A DNA stretch of 64,000 bases from Neomicrococcus aestuarii (GCF_014201135.1 NZ_JACHDR010000001.1:1612001-1676000); one strand, 5' to 3'; counted from the first letter of the stretch, positions 44,904 through 54,432 are shown. The notes: generated by a model not told the origin, from the sequence alone. Program-made: numbers and translations.

Positions 44904-46088
44904 TTAGGCAGGAACCTTTACGGTGAGGCGCTCGTCCTGCTTGTTGTAGGAGGTGTCGTCAGTCAGCAGCGAGAGCAGAATGTTTTCGTTCTTCTGGACC
45001 TCGGCTTGAAGAGCTTCGGGGTTCGCCCGCAGCATGTCGTAGCGCTCGGTGACGGCCGCCGTGTTCAAGGCGATAATCGGGTGAATTACCGAACGTGGGA
45101 CGTTGTAGCTGTCTGCAACCTCGTCGCCGTGAATGATGCGGATGTGTGCGTCCGTCCATTCCAGAAGTGATTCCTCCGGCAAGTTGGTGATGCGGTGAGC
45201 ATTCGCCACGAAGCCGGTGCGTAGTGCGTCCACCAGATCCTGAGAAGCCTTGTTGGGTTCGCCGTCCACAAAGTGAATAGCGTCCAAGGTTTCCTGGGAA
45301 GACTCAATGTCATTGAGGCCTTCCATGAGATCGTCATCGATGCCGATCAAGCGGCCAACCACGCGCCACAAGTAGAAGATGTCCTGAATCTGCTGGTCAT
45401 TCGGGAACCAGCCCATGGTGCGCAGTCCCTGGTACGGGATGTACGTGAAGTTCAGCCAGGTACGGAGCATGTCCAACTGGCTGATGGGTGCACCCCAAGC
45501 GCTGTAGTCCAGCCCACGGTTCTGGTGCACTCGACGCACGTGAGCGTGCATGGTGCGGACCATTCCGGAGTGCTCGAAGCCCTTGCCTCCGGGCTCAAGT
45601 CCGCCCGGAATGAAGAGCGAGTAGATCCAGTTGGTGGTGTACGCCAAGCGCTTCACTGCGCCGTCGGTCAGTTCACCGGTGTTCACCAGAAGATCTGCGA
45701 TTGCTGGGGTCGAGTAGGTGTGTACCAGTGATCCCGGGCCGAGTGCGAGGCCGTGGGACAGAGGTGGGATGGACAGGTAAGCCAAACGTCCGCGTTCGAC
45801 TCGTTCCATATCAATGCCGTCAAAGGCGCGTCGCATGTCTTCGATCAAGGCTGCGATTTCCGGAAGAGTGCCTTCAGTGACTTCTCCGCTGGCAAGTGCG
45901 TCCCGTAGGCCGGTCATGATCTCACGGACTGAGTGTCCGCTCGTGAAAAGTGCATCGGCCTCTGGGTCGGTGCCCCAAAATGCCTGGTTGAAACGTTCAG
46001 CTCGTTCAACACCGAACTCAGCTACGAACGCATCGCGATCTCCGCGAAGCGTGGGCCACTGGTTGGCATTCACGGGTGCTTCACTCAT
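44904..46088 (-). CDS. MpaB/latex-clearing-protein-like oxygenase (DUF2236)
   Basis: 394 residues. The body from about 65 to 340 matches the DUF2236 family of haem b oxygenases (latex clearing protein Lcp, MpaB). The family signature region is clear: a conserved Arg/His block (MVRTMHAHVRRVHQNRGLDY, then WLNFTYIPYQGLRTMG). Relatives cleave polyisoprene or prenyl side chains to aldehydes and ketones. No signal peptide, so probably cytosolic here. A LacI operator lies 33 bases upstream of the ATG (AGGGAG ribosome site). The aldehyde dehydrogenase is downstream. Confidence 0.78.
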   Translation of the reverse strand: MSEAPVNANQWPTLRGDRDAFVAEFGVERAERFNQAFWGTDPEADALFTSGHSVREIMTGLRDALASGEVTEGTLPEIAALIEDMRRAFDGIDMERVERGRLAYLSIPPLSHGLALGPGSLVHTYSTPAIADLLVNTGELTDGAVKRLAYTTNWIYSLFIPGGLEPGGKGFEHSGMVRTMHAHVRRVHQNRGLDYSAWGAPISQLDMLRTWLNFTYIPYQGLRTMGWFPNDQQIQDIFYLWRVVGRLIGIDDDLMEGLNDIESSQETLDAIHFVDGEPNKASQDLVDALRTGFVANAHRITNLPEESLLEWTDAHIRIIHGDEVADSYNVPRSVIHPIIALNTAAVTERYDMLRANPEALQAEVQKNENILLSLLTDDTSYNKQDERLTVKVPA

Positions 46089-46120
46089 CGTCGTCTCCCT
46101 TTCATGGGCGAACCCTCAGC

Positions 46121-46136
46121 ATGAAAACGATTTCAT
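46121..46136. promoter_or_regulatory. LacI-family operator 1
   Basis: ATGAAAACGATTTCAT, a near-perfect 16-base palindrome with the CG centre typical of LacI/PurR operators. Between the oxygenase start and the divergent regulator gene. Identical to operator 2 at 47484. Confidence 0.85.
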
Positions 46137-46281
46137 GAAGGCGAATAGGGTCTCGCCATCGGGGGACTTTCTGTAAGCTACATCATATTTTCAATGTGAG
46201 CAAGCTCGCTCAGTTGTCAATGTTGGAGTTCACCGTTGTTCTCCAACAGGACATATTTGAGGGCACAGATAAGGTGGAGGA

Positions 46282-47301
46282 ATGACTGGAAGCCAAGGGT
46301 TACTCGGAGTAAAAGACATCGCCAGACTGGCGGGCGTCTCCTCCGCTACCGTGTCACGCGTGCTGCAGGGAACCACTCGCGTCAGCGATGAAACCCGCAC
46401 TCGCGTAGAGAAAGTCATGGCCGAGGTCGGCTACGTTCCAAACGCACTGGCAAGCGCCATGCGAACCCGGAGAACCGGGATCATTGGAGTTGTGACTGGT
46501 CAGTTGACCAACCCTTGGTATCCACTGATGCTGGAGACCTTGGCTAAGAATCTCGCCGAACAAGATCTCAGCATGAACGTCTGGGTCTCAGACGGTGAAG
46601 TGACCGACGAATCCGCTATCAAAGCGATCCGCTCACGCGCCATTGACGGCGTGATCTTCTTGACCGCGCTCCGAAATTCAAAAGCCCTACCGGCGGCTTT
46701 GGAATACGGACTTCCCCTCGTGTTGGTCAACCGCAAAATTGACGACGTCGAGAGCGACCACGTTGTCAGCGACAACATCGCCGGCGGTCGATCCGTAGCG
46801 CAGTACTTTCTCAAACACGGGCGCACCAATGTTGCAGTAATTGGGGGCTGGGCCACAGTGAGCACCGGCCGCGATCGCCGCCAGGGATTCATCTCTGAGT
46901 TCGCCAAGGCTGGAATTGAGCTCGACAAAGTGCAAGCGCCCACAACGGAGTTTTCGTACTCAGCAGGCCTTCACTTTGGTCGCGCCATCTTGCGGGACAA
47001 GAAGCCACAGGCGGTTTTCTGCACCACGGACGTCATTGCTTTCGGCGTCATGGATGCCGCAAAAGAGCTAGGACTTCGCGTCCCCGAGGATCTATGGGTT
47101 GTTGGCTACGACGATATTCCGATGGCATCCTGGGGCGCCCTCAGCCTGACTAGCGTTCGACAGTCCATGGACATGATGGCAACAACCGCCCTCAAACTTC
47201 TGATGAGCCGCATCGCCAACCCAAATTCGCCGTTTGTGCAGCAGGTGTTCGACATCGAACTCATCGTGAGAAACTCCACGGGATTCGCCCCCATTTCCTG
47301 A
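46282..47301 (+). CDS. LacI-family transcriptional regulator
   Basis: 339 residues. The N-terminal HTH and hinge are canonical (GVKDIARLAGVSSATVSRVL; YVPNALASAMRT). The periplasmic-binding-like effector domain follows (GVVTGQLTNPWYP; PVVLVNRK-like LPLVLVNRKID; VVGYDDIPMASW). Ribosome site GTGGAGGA. It is flanked by two identical operators, one before the oxygenase operon and one before the MHS transporter gene, so it most likely represses both. Effector unknown. Confidence 0.93.
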   Translation: MTGSQGLLGVKDIARLAGVSSATVSRVLQGTTRVSDETRTRVEKVMAEVGYVPNALASAMRTRRTGIIGVVTGQLTNPWYPLMLETLAKNLAEQDLSMNVWVSDGEVTDESAIKAIRSRAIDGVIFLTALRNSKALPAALEYGLPLVLVNRKIDDVESDHVVSDNIAGGRSVAQYFLKHGRTNVAVIGGWATVSTGRDRRQGFISEFAKAGIELDKVQAPTTEFSYSAGLHFGRAILRDKKPQAVFCTTDVIAFGVMDAAKELGLRVPEDLWVVGYDDIPMASWGALSLTSVRQSMDMMATTALKLLMSRIANPNSPFVQQVFDIELIVRNSTGFAPIS

Positions 47302-47654
47302 TCAAAGCAGCCTCGATCGGGATTGTCAGAGAGGCTCCGGCACCATGCTTTCTGGTCTCATGCACGCTCATTCAAGCCCTGCTCCTCGCACAATTTTTCA
47401 AAGCCACCAATCGCCTCCTGACTGGGAAATTCCTTCACTGTGCCAGGGGCCGAATCCGGACCTCCGAAAAAATCCTTGTTGCCATGAAAACGATTTCATG
47501 CTAAATTGAGTGCCCTGTGACGCGGAACACACTCAAACTCTAGCGCACTCGCATCTACATTTAGCACGCACCCACATGGCCTCACACACCTCGACGCCGG
47601 GTCATCACACGCAGGCATTGATCTTGCCAATTGAAAACACAAAGGAGTGGTTCG
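47302..47654 (+). promoter_or_regulatory. 353-base regulator-transporter intergenic region with promoter
   Basis: A promoter fits well: -35 TTGCCA (47479-47484), a 17-base spacer, -10 TAAATT (47502-47507). Operator 2 sits inside the spacer. The transcript would have a leader of about 140 bases before the transporter; no riboswitch recognised in it. Confidence 0.7.
47484..47499. promoter_or_regulatory. LacI-family operator 2
   Basis: ATGAAAACGATTTCAT, identical to operator 1. It overlaps the end of the -35 box and fills the spacer of the MHS transporter promoter, a classic repression position. Confidence 0.88.
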
Positions 47655-49037
47655 ATGAGTCATACGAGCGACCAACTAACGAAAACCGCCGCCCCAGCGG
47701 ATTATTCGCTTAGCCACAAGCAACAAAAGAAGTCCCTCTTGGCCAGCACTATTGGTCAGCTCCTCGAGTGGTACGAGTGGGGCGCTTACGCGGTTTTCGC
47801 CCCGTACATCGCAGCCGCCATCTTCAACCCCGAAGACAAGGTCGCCGGCCTCTTGGCAACTTTCGGCGTCTTCGCCGTCGGCTTCTTGATGCGCCCACTG
47901 GGCGGAATCATCTTCGGCAGCATCGCTGACCGTAAGGGCAGGAAGTTCGTCCTCATCACCACCATGCTCTCGATGGCTACCGCATCGGTCGCTATTGGAC
48001 TTCTTCCGGGCTACCAGGAAATCGGCATCTGGGCCGCGATCCTCCTGGTCTTGGCACGTATGGTGCAAGGATTCGCTCACGGCGGCGAGTCGGCTACTGC
48101 CAACACGTACGTCGCCGAGATTGCACCAAAAGATCGCCGCGGTCAATGGGGCAGCCTCGTCTACGCTTCCATCTTCGGCGGCACCGTCATTGCTTACACC
48201 CTCGGTGGAACTATCACCGGCTTCCTTTCCAAGGCTGAAGTCGGTGCCTGGGGCTGGCGTATTCCGTTCCTTTTGGGTGCAGTGCTTGCCCTCGTAGCTC
48301 TCTGGCTCCGCCGCGGTATGCAGGAGAGCGACGTTTTCGTTGAAGAGGTCGTCAATGAAGAGCACCACAACGAAACGACTCAGGCTTCCCACGTAGTTCC
48401 GGCCGGCGCCAAGACCGCCTCGAAATCACAAGTTCGAAACATTTTCTTGGTCATCGGCCTGGTTACCGGTCTAACGTCAGCGCACTACACCTGGACGAGC
48501 TACGTTTCCACGTACGCCATCACTCAAGAGGGAATGGCACCGCAGGGCGCCTACTGGGCCACGGTCTTCGGCCAGCTGATTGCGCTCATTGCGCTTCCGT
48601 TTTGGGGCCGACTTTCCGACCGTGTTGGCCGCAAGCCGTTGCTGTACGGCTTCGCGATTGCAATGTTCTTGTTGGAGTTCCTCTTGAAGACCATGATCGG
48701 TCAGGAGCCATGGACGTTGTTCGTTGCCAGCACCATTGCACTTCTCATCGTGGGCATGATGGGCGCCATCATTGCAGCTGTCATGAGTGAAATCTTCCCC
48801 ACCGCCACTCGTACCCGAAACATCGGCCTGGCCTACTCCATCTCCGTGGCTGTGTTCGGTGGATTCGCCCCGTACTTGAACCAGCTTTTTGTGAGTATTC
48901 AGGCCGGCTGGCTAGCGGATGTCTACGTCATGCTCACGTGTGTCATCACCCTGATCTGCGTGCGCATCTTGCCAGAAACGCGCGGCATTGATTTGAATGA
49001 CGTTGAATCACACACCGTAGAAGTGGCCGCCAAGTAG
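47655..49037 (+). CDS. MFS transporter, metabolite:H+ symporter (MHS) family
   Basis: 460 residues from the ATG at 47655 (AAAGGAG upstream). MHS signatures: ASTIGQLLEWYEWGAYAVFA, GRKFVLITTM and the GGESATANTYVAEIAP motif in helix 5, with about 12 helices. Relatives carry alpha-ketoglutarate, shikimate, citrate or betaine with protons. Controlled by the LacI-type promoter just upstream, so it probably imports the substrate or a product precursor of the oxygenase/dehydrogenase pathway. Confidence 0.9.
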   Translation: MSHTSDQLTKTAAPADYSLSHKQQKKSLLASTIGQLLEWYEWGAYAVFAPYIAAAIFNPEDKVAGLLATFGVFAVGFLMRPLGGIIFGSIADRKGRKFVLITTMLSMATASVAIGLLPGYQEIGIWAAILLVLARMVQGFAHGGESATANTYVAEIAPKDRRGQWGSLVYASIFGGTVIAYTLGGTITGFLSKAEVGAWGWRIPFLLGAVLALVALWLRRGMQESDVFVEEVVNEEHHNETTQASHVVPAGAKTASKSQVRNIFLVIGLVTGLTSAHYTWTSYVSTYAITQEGMAPQGAYWATVFGQLIALIALPFWGRLSDRVGRKPLLYGFAIAMFLLEFLLKTMIGQEPWTLFVASTIALLIVGMMGAIIAAVMSEIFPTATRTRNIGLAYSISVAVFGGFAPYLNQLFVSIQAGWLADVYVMLTCVITLICVRILPETRGIDLNDVESHTVEVAAK

Positions 49038-49056
49038 TTCTTGGCATCGCGACTGC

Positions 49057-49106
49057 AAAGAGGTTGGTTGCGTCCTCAGTACATCGAGGACGCGACCAAC
49101 CTCTTT
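49057..49106 (+). terminator. MHS transporter terminator
   Basis: AAAGAGGTTGGTTGCGTCCTC pairs with the complement ending CCAACCTCTTT, a 21-bp stem with one mismatch and an 8-base loop, followed by CTTTTAA. Confidence 0.85.
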
Positions 49107-49146
49107 CTTTTAAGCCGTAGGAACTCTACGAAGTCATAGGCAACAA

Positions 49147-49188
49147 AAAAGATCCGGCCCACATATTTCTATGTGAACCGGATCTTTT
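49147..49188 (-). terminator. Original tRNA-Ala terminator, now separated by the IS
   Basis: AAAAGATCCGGCCCACATA pairs with TATGTGAACCGGATCTTTT (one mismatch). It lies directly left of the IS target duplication. Before insertion it would have been about 20 bases beyond the tRNA-Ala 3' end. Confidence 0.7.
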
Positions 49189-49191
49189 ATT

Positions 49192-49206
49192 CTGTGGAGG
49201 CAAGGG
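49192..49206. repeat. Left 15-base target duplication of the IS
   Basis: CTGTGGAGGCAAGGG, identical to 50499-50513, which overlaps the 3' end of tRNA-Ala. Confidence 0.85.
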
Positions 49207-49272
49207 TGTCTGGATTTACGACATAGGTCACACTTGATACGTCGCTGCTGAGTCGCGACATACGTCACACTT

Positions 49273-50451
49273 GTGGGGGTGTCGAAACATCGCGTCATCG
49301 TGCTCAAGATTGTTGCCAAGCAACTCACCGTCACCGATGCAGCTCGCGAGTATGGGCTCTCACGACGCCAGATCTACCGGCTCCTAGCCCGCTACAAACA
49401 AGAGGGCCTCGAGGCTGTCGAGCCACGATCAAGAAAACCCCGATCTAACCCGGCAGCCACCCCAGAAATAGTCCGTCCTCGAATACTGTCATTGCGGCAA
49501 AAGCTCAGCGGTGAGGGCCTCGACGCAGGTCCTGTAACCATCGCCTGGCATCTCGAGCAAGAAGGCTACCGGCCGCCTTCAACCTCCACGATCCGCCGAA
49601 TCCTACACAAGGCCGGACTCATCATCCCGGAGCCTCAAAAACGCCCGCGCTCTTCCTACATTCGCTGTGAAGCCGCCCAGCCCAACGAGACCTGGCAATC
49701 CGATTTCACACATTGGCGCCTCGCCGACGGCACTGACGTCGAGATCCTGAACTGGCTCGATGACCACTCCCGTTTCCTGCTCTCCTGCAGGGCCCACCAA
49801 CCCGTCACCGGAAACGACGTTGTCGCGACATTCCTCGCCACGACCGAACAACACGGCATCCCGGCCTCGACCCTGACCGATAACGGACGCGTCTACACTG
49901 CCCGCTTCGGCGGTGGACGCAACGCCTTCGAATACCTCCTACCGCTGCTAGGAGTCCGCCAGAAAAACGGTTCACCCGGGCACCCGCAAACGCAGGGCAA
50001 GATCGAACGCTTCCATCAAACACTCAAACGTTGGCTCAGCGTCCGCCCCGTCGCGCACACCCTGGCCGAGCTCCAAAACCAACTCGACCAATTCACAGAG
50101 CATTACAACGAACACCGCCCCCACCGCAGCACTAACCGCGTTAACCCCGGAGCCGCTTACCGCGCGAAACCACCAGCACTGCCATCAACACCACGCGAAG
50201 GGCACTACCGACTCCGCTACGACCACGTCGCCCCCAACGGCAAAATGAGCCTGCGTCACGCCGGCGTCATGCACCACCTCGGCATCGGCGTCACCCACCG
50301 CGGCAAACGAATCCTCGCCCTCATCGACGAAACCAGCGTGACCATCATCCATCTCGACACCGGCGAGATCATCGCGACCAACACCATCAATCCCCAACAC
50401 AACTACTGGCACAACGAAATGAAAAAGCCCGGCCGATGGCCGGGCTCTTAA
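49273..50451 (+). CDS. IS481-family transposase
   Basis: 392 residues, GTG start. N-terminal helix-turn-helix (TVTDAAREYGLSRRQIYRLL), a second HTH region to about 115, then the integrase core with the DDE triad D144 (WQSDFTHW), D203 (LTDNGR) and E245 (GKIERFHQ). The C-terminal domain ends KKPGRWPGS. All catalytic residues are present with no frameshift, so the element may still be active. The last codons double as a terminator stem. Confidence 0.92.
   Translation: MGVSKHRVIVLKIVAKQLTVTDAAREYGLSRRQIYRLLARYKQEGLEAVEPRSRKPRSNPAATPEIVRPRILSLRQKLSGEGLDAGPVTIAWHLEQEGYRPPSTSTIRRILHKAGLIIPEPQKRPRSSYIRCEAAQPNETWQSDFTHWRLADGTDVEILNWLDDHSRFLLSCRAHQPVTGNDVVATFLATTEQHGIPASTLTDNGRVYTARFGGGRNAFEYLLPLLGVRQKNGSPGHPQTQGKIERFHQTLKRWLSVRPVAHTLAELQNQLDQFTEHYNEHRPHRSTNRVNPGAAYRAKPPALPSTPREGHYRLRYDHVAPNGKMSLRHAGVMHHLGIGVTHRGKRILALIDETSVTIIHLDTGEIIATNTINPQHNYWHNEMKKPGRWPGS
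50427..50449 (+). terminator. Terminator inside the transposase 3' end
   Basis: GCCCGGCC-GAT-GGCCGGGC, then TCTTAA. It overlaps the last codons and would stop outward transcription toward the tRNA. Confidence 0.75.
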
Positions 50452-50498
50452 CGACATAAGTCGCGACTCAGGTGTAACCTATGTCGCGACTCATGACA

Positions 50499-50513
50499 CT
50501 GTGGAGGCAAGGG
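50499..50513. repeat. Right 15-base target duplication of the IS
   Basis: CTGTGGAGGCAAGGG. The last 12 bases are the tRNA-Ala 3' end, so the tRNA stays intact. Confidence 0.85.
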
Positions 50514-50574
50514 GACTCGAACCCCTAACCCCCTGCTTGCAAAGCAGGTGCGCTACCAATTGCGCCATGCCCCC
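50502..50574 (-). tRNA. tRNA-Ala (anticodon TGC)
   Basis: 73 nt. Acceptor GGGGGCA pairs with TGCCTCC plus discriminator A. Anticodon loop TTTGCAA, T-loop GGTTCGAGTCC. CCA not encoded. The IS lies directly at its 3' side. Confidence 0.95.
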
Positions 50575-50609
50575 AGAAGGACTGTTGATTTCTCAACCCG
50601 TCTATACTA

Positions 50610-50744
50610 TCAGAATTTTTTGCCGTTCGTGTCCAACGTGTCCGTGGCTTCATTCCATTTAGTCTTCTCAGCTTCTGATTCCTTGTACTTGCTGTACCCG
50701 AAAACGGAGGCTGCTGCGATCAGGACCATCAAGAACTTCTTCAT
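50610..50744 (-). CDS. DLW-39 family small protein
   Basis: 44 residues: MKKFLMVLIAAASVFGYSKY followed by KESEAEKTKWNEATDTLD. A short hydrophobic N-terminus and an acidic helix match the small actinobacterial DLW-39 family found between tRNA-Ile and tRNA-Ala near gyrA. Ribosome site GAAGGA. Function unknown. Confidence 0.85.
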   Translation of the reverse strand: MKKFLMVLIAAASVFGYSKYKESEAEKTKWNEATDTLDTNGKKF

Positions 50745-50799
50745 GTTGTTCCTTCTCTGTGTTCTCAGTGCATTCGGACTCACCTAGAAGGTGTTTCCG

Positions 50800-50873
50800 T
50801 GGGCGTACCAGGACTTGAACCTGGGACCTCTTCGTTATCAGCGAAGCGCTCTAACCGCCTGAGCTATACGCCC
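50800..50873 (-). tRNA. tRNA-Ile (anticodon GAT)
   Basis: 74 nt. Acceptor GGGCGTA pairs with TACGCCC plus A. Anticodon loop CTGATAA, T-loop GGTTCAAGTCC. CCA not encoded. Confidence 0.95.
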
Positions 50874-50979
50874 CTTTGCCCTGAGGACGAGATAAGACTT
50901 TACCGGACACATAGCCGACTTTCCAAATCGGGGATTCTCCTCCGCGAATTTGGGGAATCGATGCGTGCGGCGCCGCCTT

Positions 50980-51573
50980 TTAGTCGTCCGTCAGGGTCAC
51001 TCCAATGCCGCCAACAAGCGACGATGAAATGTTGTACAAAAGCGAGCCGAGCATTGCAATCACGGTCAAAATCACCACATTTGCCACCGCGATAATGGTG
51101 GCAAAAGACGCTACCTGACCCAGTGATAGAACCTGCTTCAGGTCGAAGCTGGATTCGGTACCCAGAACGCCCATGATGAGCTCATTGAGCTTGTCAAAAA
51201 CTCCTGTGACATCCAACACGGTCCACAGCATGACTGCGGCCACCACGGTGATGATGCCCAAAGCCACGGAAAGCAAGAACGCCATCTTCAGCACAGACCA
51301 CGGCTCAACTTTAGAGACCAACAGGCGTGCTTTACGCACCTTGGCCTTAGGTGCAGGGCGAACCAGCTGCTGCTGGCGTCCTGCGGGGCTCTGGCCGGGC
51401 TTGCGGGCCGGCTGGGTACCAGCGGCCGCTGCGGCGGTACGGGGCGCTCCTGGACGCGCGCCCGCTTGAGAACCCGTGCGCGGGTTAACGGTGGGCGCGG
51501 GGCGCCTTACCGCGCCCGACTGAGCGGTCACGTTGTTCGACGCGCCCTTGCGCGGCATCGAAGGAGTGGTCAC
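50980..51573 (-). CDS. DUF3566 membrane protein
   Basis: 197 residues. A basic, Ala/Pro/Gly-rich N-terminal 80 residues precede the DUF3566 domain with two membrane helices ([39 protein letters not shown]). Conserved directly after gyrA in actinobacteria. Start overlaps the gyrA stop by four bases. Function unknown. Confidence 0.88.
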   Translation of the reverse strand: MTTPSMPRKGASNNVTAQSGAVRRPAPTVNPRTGSQAGARPGAPRTAAAAAGTQPARKPGQSPAGRQQQLVRPAPKAKVRKARLLVSKVEPWSVLKMAFLLSVALGIITVVAAVMLWTVLDVTGVFDKLNELIMGVLGTESSFDLKQVLSLGQVASFATIIAVANVVILTVIAMLGSLLYNISSSLVGGIGVTLTDD

Positions 51574-54380
51574 GAAAGACCTCCGTCAGAATCTTCTACA
51601 GGTTCATCGGTCGCCTCTTGCGAGACTTCCGTCTTTTCTTCAGTCAACGGTACTGCATCTACCGCCGCCTCAGCGGGAGCGGAGCTTGGATCCTCAGCGG
51701 ATTCTTCCTCTGAGGACTCAGAAGCAAGATTACGCTCAACGTTCTTGGCGACTGCGATGATCCGGTCATTCTTGTCCGGCTTCGCAAAAATCACGCCCAT
51801 GGTGTCGCGGCCCTTGGAAGGTACGCCGGCGACGCCGGAGCGCACCACCTTGCCGCCTTCCATGACCACCAACACTTCGTCTTCTTCTTGGACAATGAGT
51901 CCACCGACCAAGTGTCCGCGCTCTTCTTGGTACTTGCCCACCTTGATACCCAGGCCACCGCGGTTTTGGACGCGGTATTCGTCGATCGAGGTGCGCTTCG
52001 AGTAGCCGCCGTCCGTCACGATGAACACGTAGGAGTCATCGGCAACGACATCGGCCGTCATCAGCTCATCGCCGTCACGGAACTTCATGCCGGTAACACC
52101 GGAGGTTGCGCGGCCCATGGGGCGAAGCGCTTCATCGGTTGCCGTGAACCGCAAGGACTGGCCGTTACGGGAAATGAGCATCAGGTCATCTTCTTCAGAG
52201 ACCAGAAGCGCAGACACGAGCTCGTCTTCGTCGCGCAGGTTGATGGCGATGACGCCGGCGCTGCGGTTGGTGTCGTAATCCTGCAGGCGCGTCTTCTTGA
52301 CGAGACCGCCCTTGGTTGCGAGCACCAAGTACGGAGCTTGCAAGTAGTCCTTCAAGTCCAGAACCTGAGCAATATGTTCGTCCGGCTGGAACGCCATAAT
52401 GTTCGCGACGTGCTGGCCCTTAGCGTCACGAGCTGCCTCGGCAAGCTCGTAGCACTTGGTGCGGTACACGCGGCCTTGGTTCGTGAAGAACAGCAACCAG
52501 TTGTGCGTCGTGGTGACGAAGAAGTGCTCCACCACATCGTCGCCGCGAAGCGCTGCACCCTTGATGCCCTTGCCGCCACGGTTTTGCGAACGGTAGTTGT
52601 CGCTGCGCGTGCGCTTGACGTATCCACCGCGCGTAATGGTGACCACCATTTCCTCTTCAGGAATGAGGTCTTCTACGCTCATGTCGCCGTCGTAGCCCAT
52701 GAGGATCTGCGTGCGGCGCTCGTCGCCGTACTTGTCCACAATTTCGGCGAGTTCTTCGGAGACAATCGAACGCTGGCGTCCCACGTCAGCCAAGATGGCC
52801 TTGTACTCTTCGATCTCGGCTTCCAAGCGTGCAGCTTCGGCGCGGATCTTCTCGCGCTCGAGTGCGGCCAAACGGCGCAACTGCATGTCCAGGATTGCTT
52901 TGGCTTGATCGTCGTCGATTTCGAGCAACGCTTTCAAGCCTTCGCGTGCCTCTTCAACGGATGGCGAGCGGCGGATGAGGGCGATGACCTCGTCCAGCGC
53001 GTCGAGGGCCTTGAGCAAGCCGCGGAGGATGTGGGCTTGCTCTTCGGCTTTACGCAGGCGGTATTGAGTACGACGCCGAATGACTTCGATCTGGTGCTTG
53101 ATCCAGTGTCGAACAAAAGCGTCCAAAGACAGTGTGCGAGGCACGCCGTCCACGATCGCGAGCATGTTCGCGGAGAAGTTCGATTGAAGTTCGGTGTGCT
53201 TGTAGAGGTTGTTCAAGACAACCTTCGGCACGGCGTCGCGACGAAGGACGATCACGAGGCGCTGACCGGTACGGCCGGACGTCTCATCGCGGATATCCGC
53301 GATGCCTGACATCTTGCCTTCGCGCACCAATTCGGCGATCTTCATGGCCAGGTTGTCCGGGTTGGTCTGGTACGGAAGCTCCGTGACCACCAAGCACGTA
53401 CGTCCCTGAAGTTCTTCTACGTTGACCACGGCGCGCATGGTGATGGAACCACGGCCCGTACGGTACGCGTCCTCGATGCCGCGGCGGCCCAGAATGGTGG
53501 CTGCGGTAGGGAAATCCGGTCCCTTGACGCGCTTGAGCAGCTCTTCAAGAAGCTCTTCAGGCGAAGCGTCCGGGTGGGCCAGGGACCACTGGACACCTTC
53601 GGCGACTTCGCGAAGGTTGTGCGGTGGAATGTTGGTGGCCATACCCACGGCGATACCGGAGGAACCGTTGACCAAGAGGTTCGGGAAACGGGACGGCAGA
53701 ACGGTTGGTTCTTGGTTCTTACCGTCGTAGTTGTCCTGGAAATCAACGGTGTCTTCGTCGATATCGCGAACCATTTCCATGGCCAGTGGGGCCAGCTTGG
53801 TTTCGGTGTAACGCTGAGCAGCAGCGCCATCGTTACCCGGGGAGCCAAAGTTACCCTGACCCAAAGCCAGCGGGTAACGCATAACCCAGTCCTGGATCAA
53901 ACGCACCAAAGCGTCGTAAATCGCCGAGTCACCGTGCGGGTGGTAGGTACCCATGACGTCGCCGACGATGCGCGCGCTCTTGTTGAACGAACGCTCGGGG
54001 CGGTAACCGCCATCAAACATGCCGTAGATCACGCGGCGGTGCACAGGCTTCAAACCATCGCGAACATCCGGCAGGGCGCGGCCCACAATCACGGCCATCG
54101 CGTAGTCCAGGTACGAACGCTGCATTTCGGACTGCAAGTCCACTTGCTCAATGCGGTCCGTCACGATGTCGCCCTCAACGACCGTGGCGGTGCCAGCTCC
54201 GGAGGCAACAATGTCGCCGGGCGCATTCACTACCGCACTGGTGCCTTCAGCGGCGCCAGTAACGTCAGCACCGGTTCCTTCGGAGCCAATTCCCTCGGAA
54301 CCGGAAGTTGCGGCACCTTCGGAAGCTGCGGCGTCGTAATTTTCGTTGTCTTCAGGACCCTGTGGGGGCTGTTCACTCAT
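51570..54380 (-). CDS. gyrA: DNA gyrase subunit A
   Basis: 936 residues. Residues 1-75 are an unusual acidic Ser/Gly/Ala extension not present in most GyrA proteins; its DAAAS segment is a dispersed-motif copy. The breakage-reunion domain follows, with catalytic Tyr191 in AQRYTETKL. The quinolone-determining positions are Ser152 and Asp156 (GDSAIYD), the sensitive type. The GyrA box QNRGGKG is at the start of the C-terminal beta-pinwheel. An acidic tail ends the protein. Operon with gyrB. Confidence 0.96.
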   Translation of the reverse strand: MSEQPPQGPEDNENYDAAASEGAATSGSEGIGSEGTGADVTGAAEGTSAVVNAPGDIVASGAGTATVVEGDIVTDRIEQVDLQSEMQRSYLDYAMAVIVGRALPDVRDGLKPVHRRVIYGMFDGGYRPERSFNKSARIVGDVMGTYHPHGDSAIYDALVRLIQDWVMRYPLALGQGNFGSPGNDGAAAQRYTETKLAPLAMEMVRDIDEDTVDFQDNYDGKNQEPTVLPSRFPNLLVNGSSGIAVGMATNIPPHNLREVAEGVQWSLAHPDASPEELLEELLKRVKGPDFPTAATILGRRGIEDAYRTGRGSITMRAVVNVEELQGRTCLVVTELPYQTNPDNLAMKIAELVREGKMSGIADIRDETSGRTGQRLVIVLRRDAVPKVVLNNLYKHTELQSNFSANMLAIVDGVPRTLSLDAFVRHWIKHQIEVIRRRTQYRLRKAEEQAHILRGLLKALDALDEVIALIRRSPSVEEAREGLKALLEIDDDQAKAILDMQLRRLAALEREKIRAEAARLEAEIEEYKAILADVGRQRSIVSEELAEIVDKYGDERRTQILMGYDGDMSVEDLIPEEEMVVTITRGGYVKRTRSDNYRSQNRGGKGIKGAALRGDDVVEHFFVTTTHNWLLFFTNQGRVYRTKCYELAEAARDAKGQHVANIMAFQPDEHIAQVLDLKDYLQAPYLVLATKGGLVKKTRLQDYDTNRSAGVIAINLRDEDELVSALLVSEEDDLMLISRNGQSLRFTATDEALRPMGRATSGVTGMKFRDGDELMTADVVADDSYVFIVTDGGYSKRTSIDEYRVQNRGGLGIKVGKYQEERGHLVGGLIVQEEDEVLVVMEGGKVVRSGVAGVPSKGRDTMGVIFAKPDKNDRIIAVAKNVERNLASESSEEESAEDPSSAPAEAAVDAVPLTEEKTEVSQEATDEPVEDSDGGLS
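54321..54343 (+). repeat. Dispersed motif copy, in GyrA N-terminal extension
   Basis: GGAAGCTGCGGCGTCGTAAT then TTTCG. Coding strand reads YDAAAS. Confidence 0.55.
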
Positions 54381-54432
54381 GAATCAATCCTCAATTTCTG
54401 CAAAAACGTGGGGGCAAAACGGCGGGAACGTC

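Larger units (their letters stand above)
49207..50498 (+). mobile_element. Complete IS481-family insertion sequence
   Basis: 1292 bases bounded by a 15-base direct repeat. The termini are imperfect inverted repeats: left TGTCTGGATTTAC, then GACATAGGTCACAC; right end read inward TGTCATGAGTCGC, then GACATAGGTTACAC. A second GACATA-TCACACTTG copy lies at 49257-49272, just inside the left end. One transposase gene fills the element. Size, ends and single DDE gene fit IS481. No passenger gene. Confidence 0.88.

Noticed and set aside
49192-50513. tRNA-Ala direct repeat as att sites of an integrated island
   Set aside because: No tyrosine or serine recombinase lies between the repeats. The 1.3 kb interval has IS481-type ends and one DDE transposase, so the repeat is better read as target duplication.
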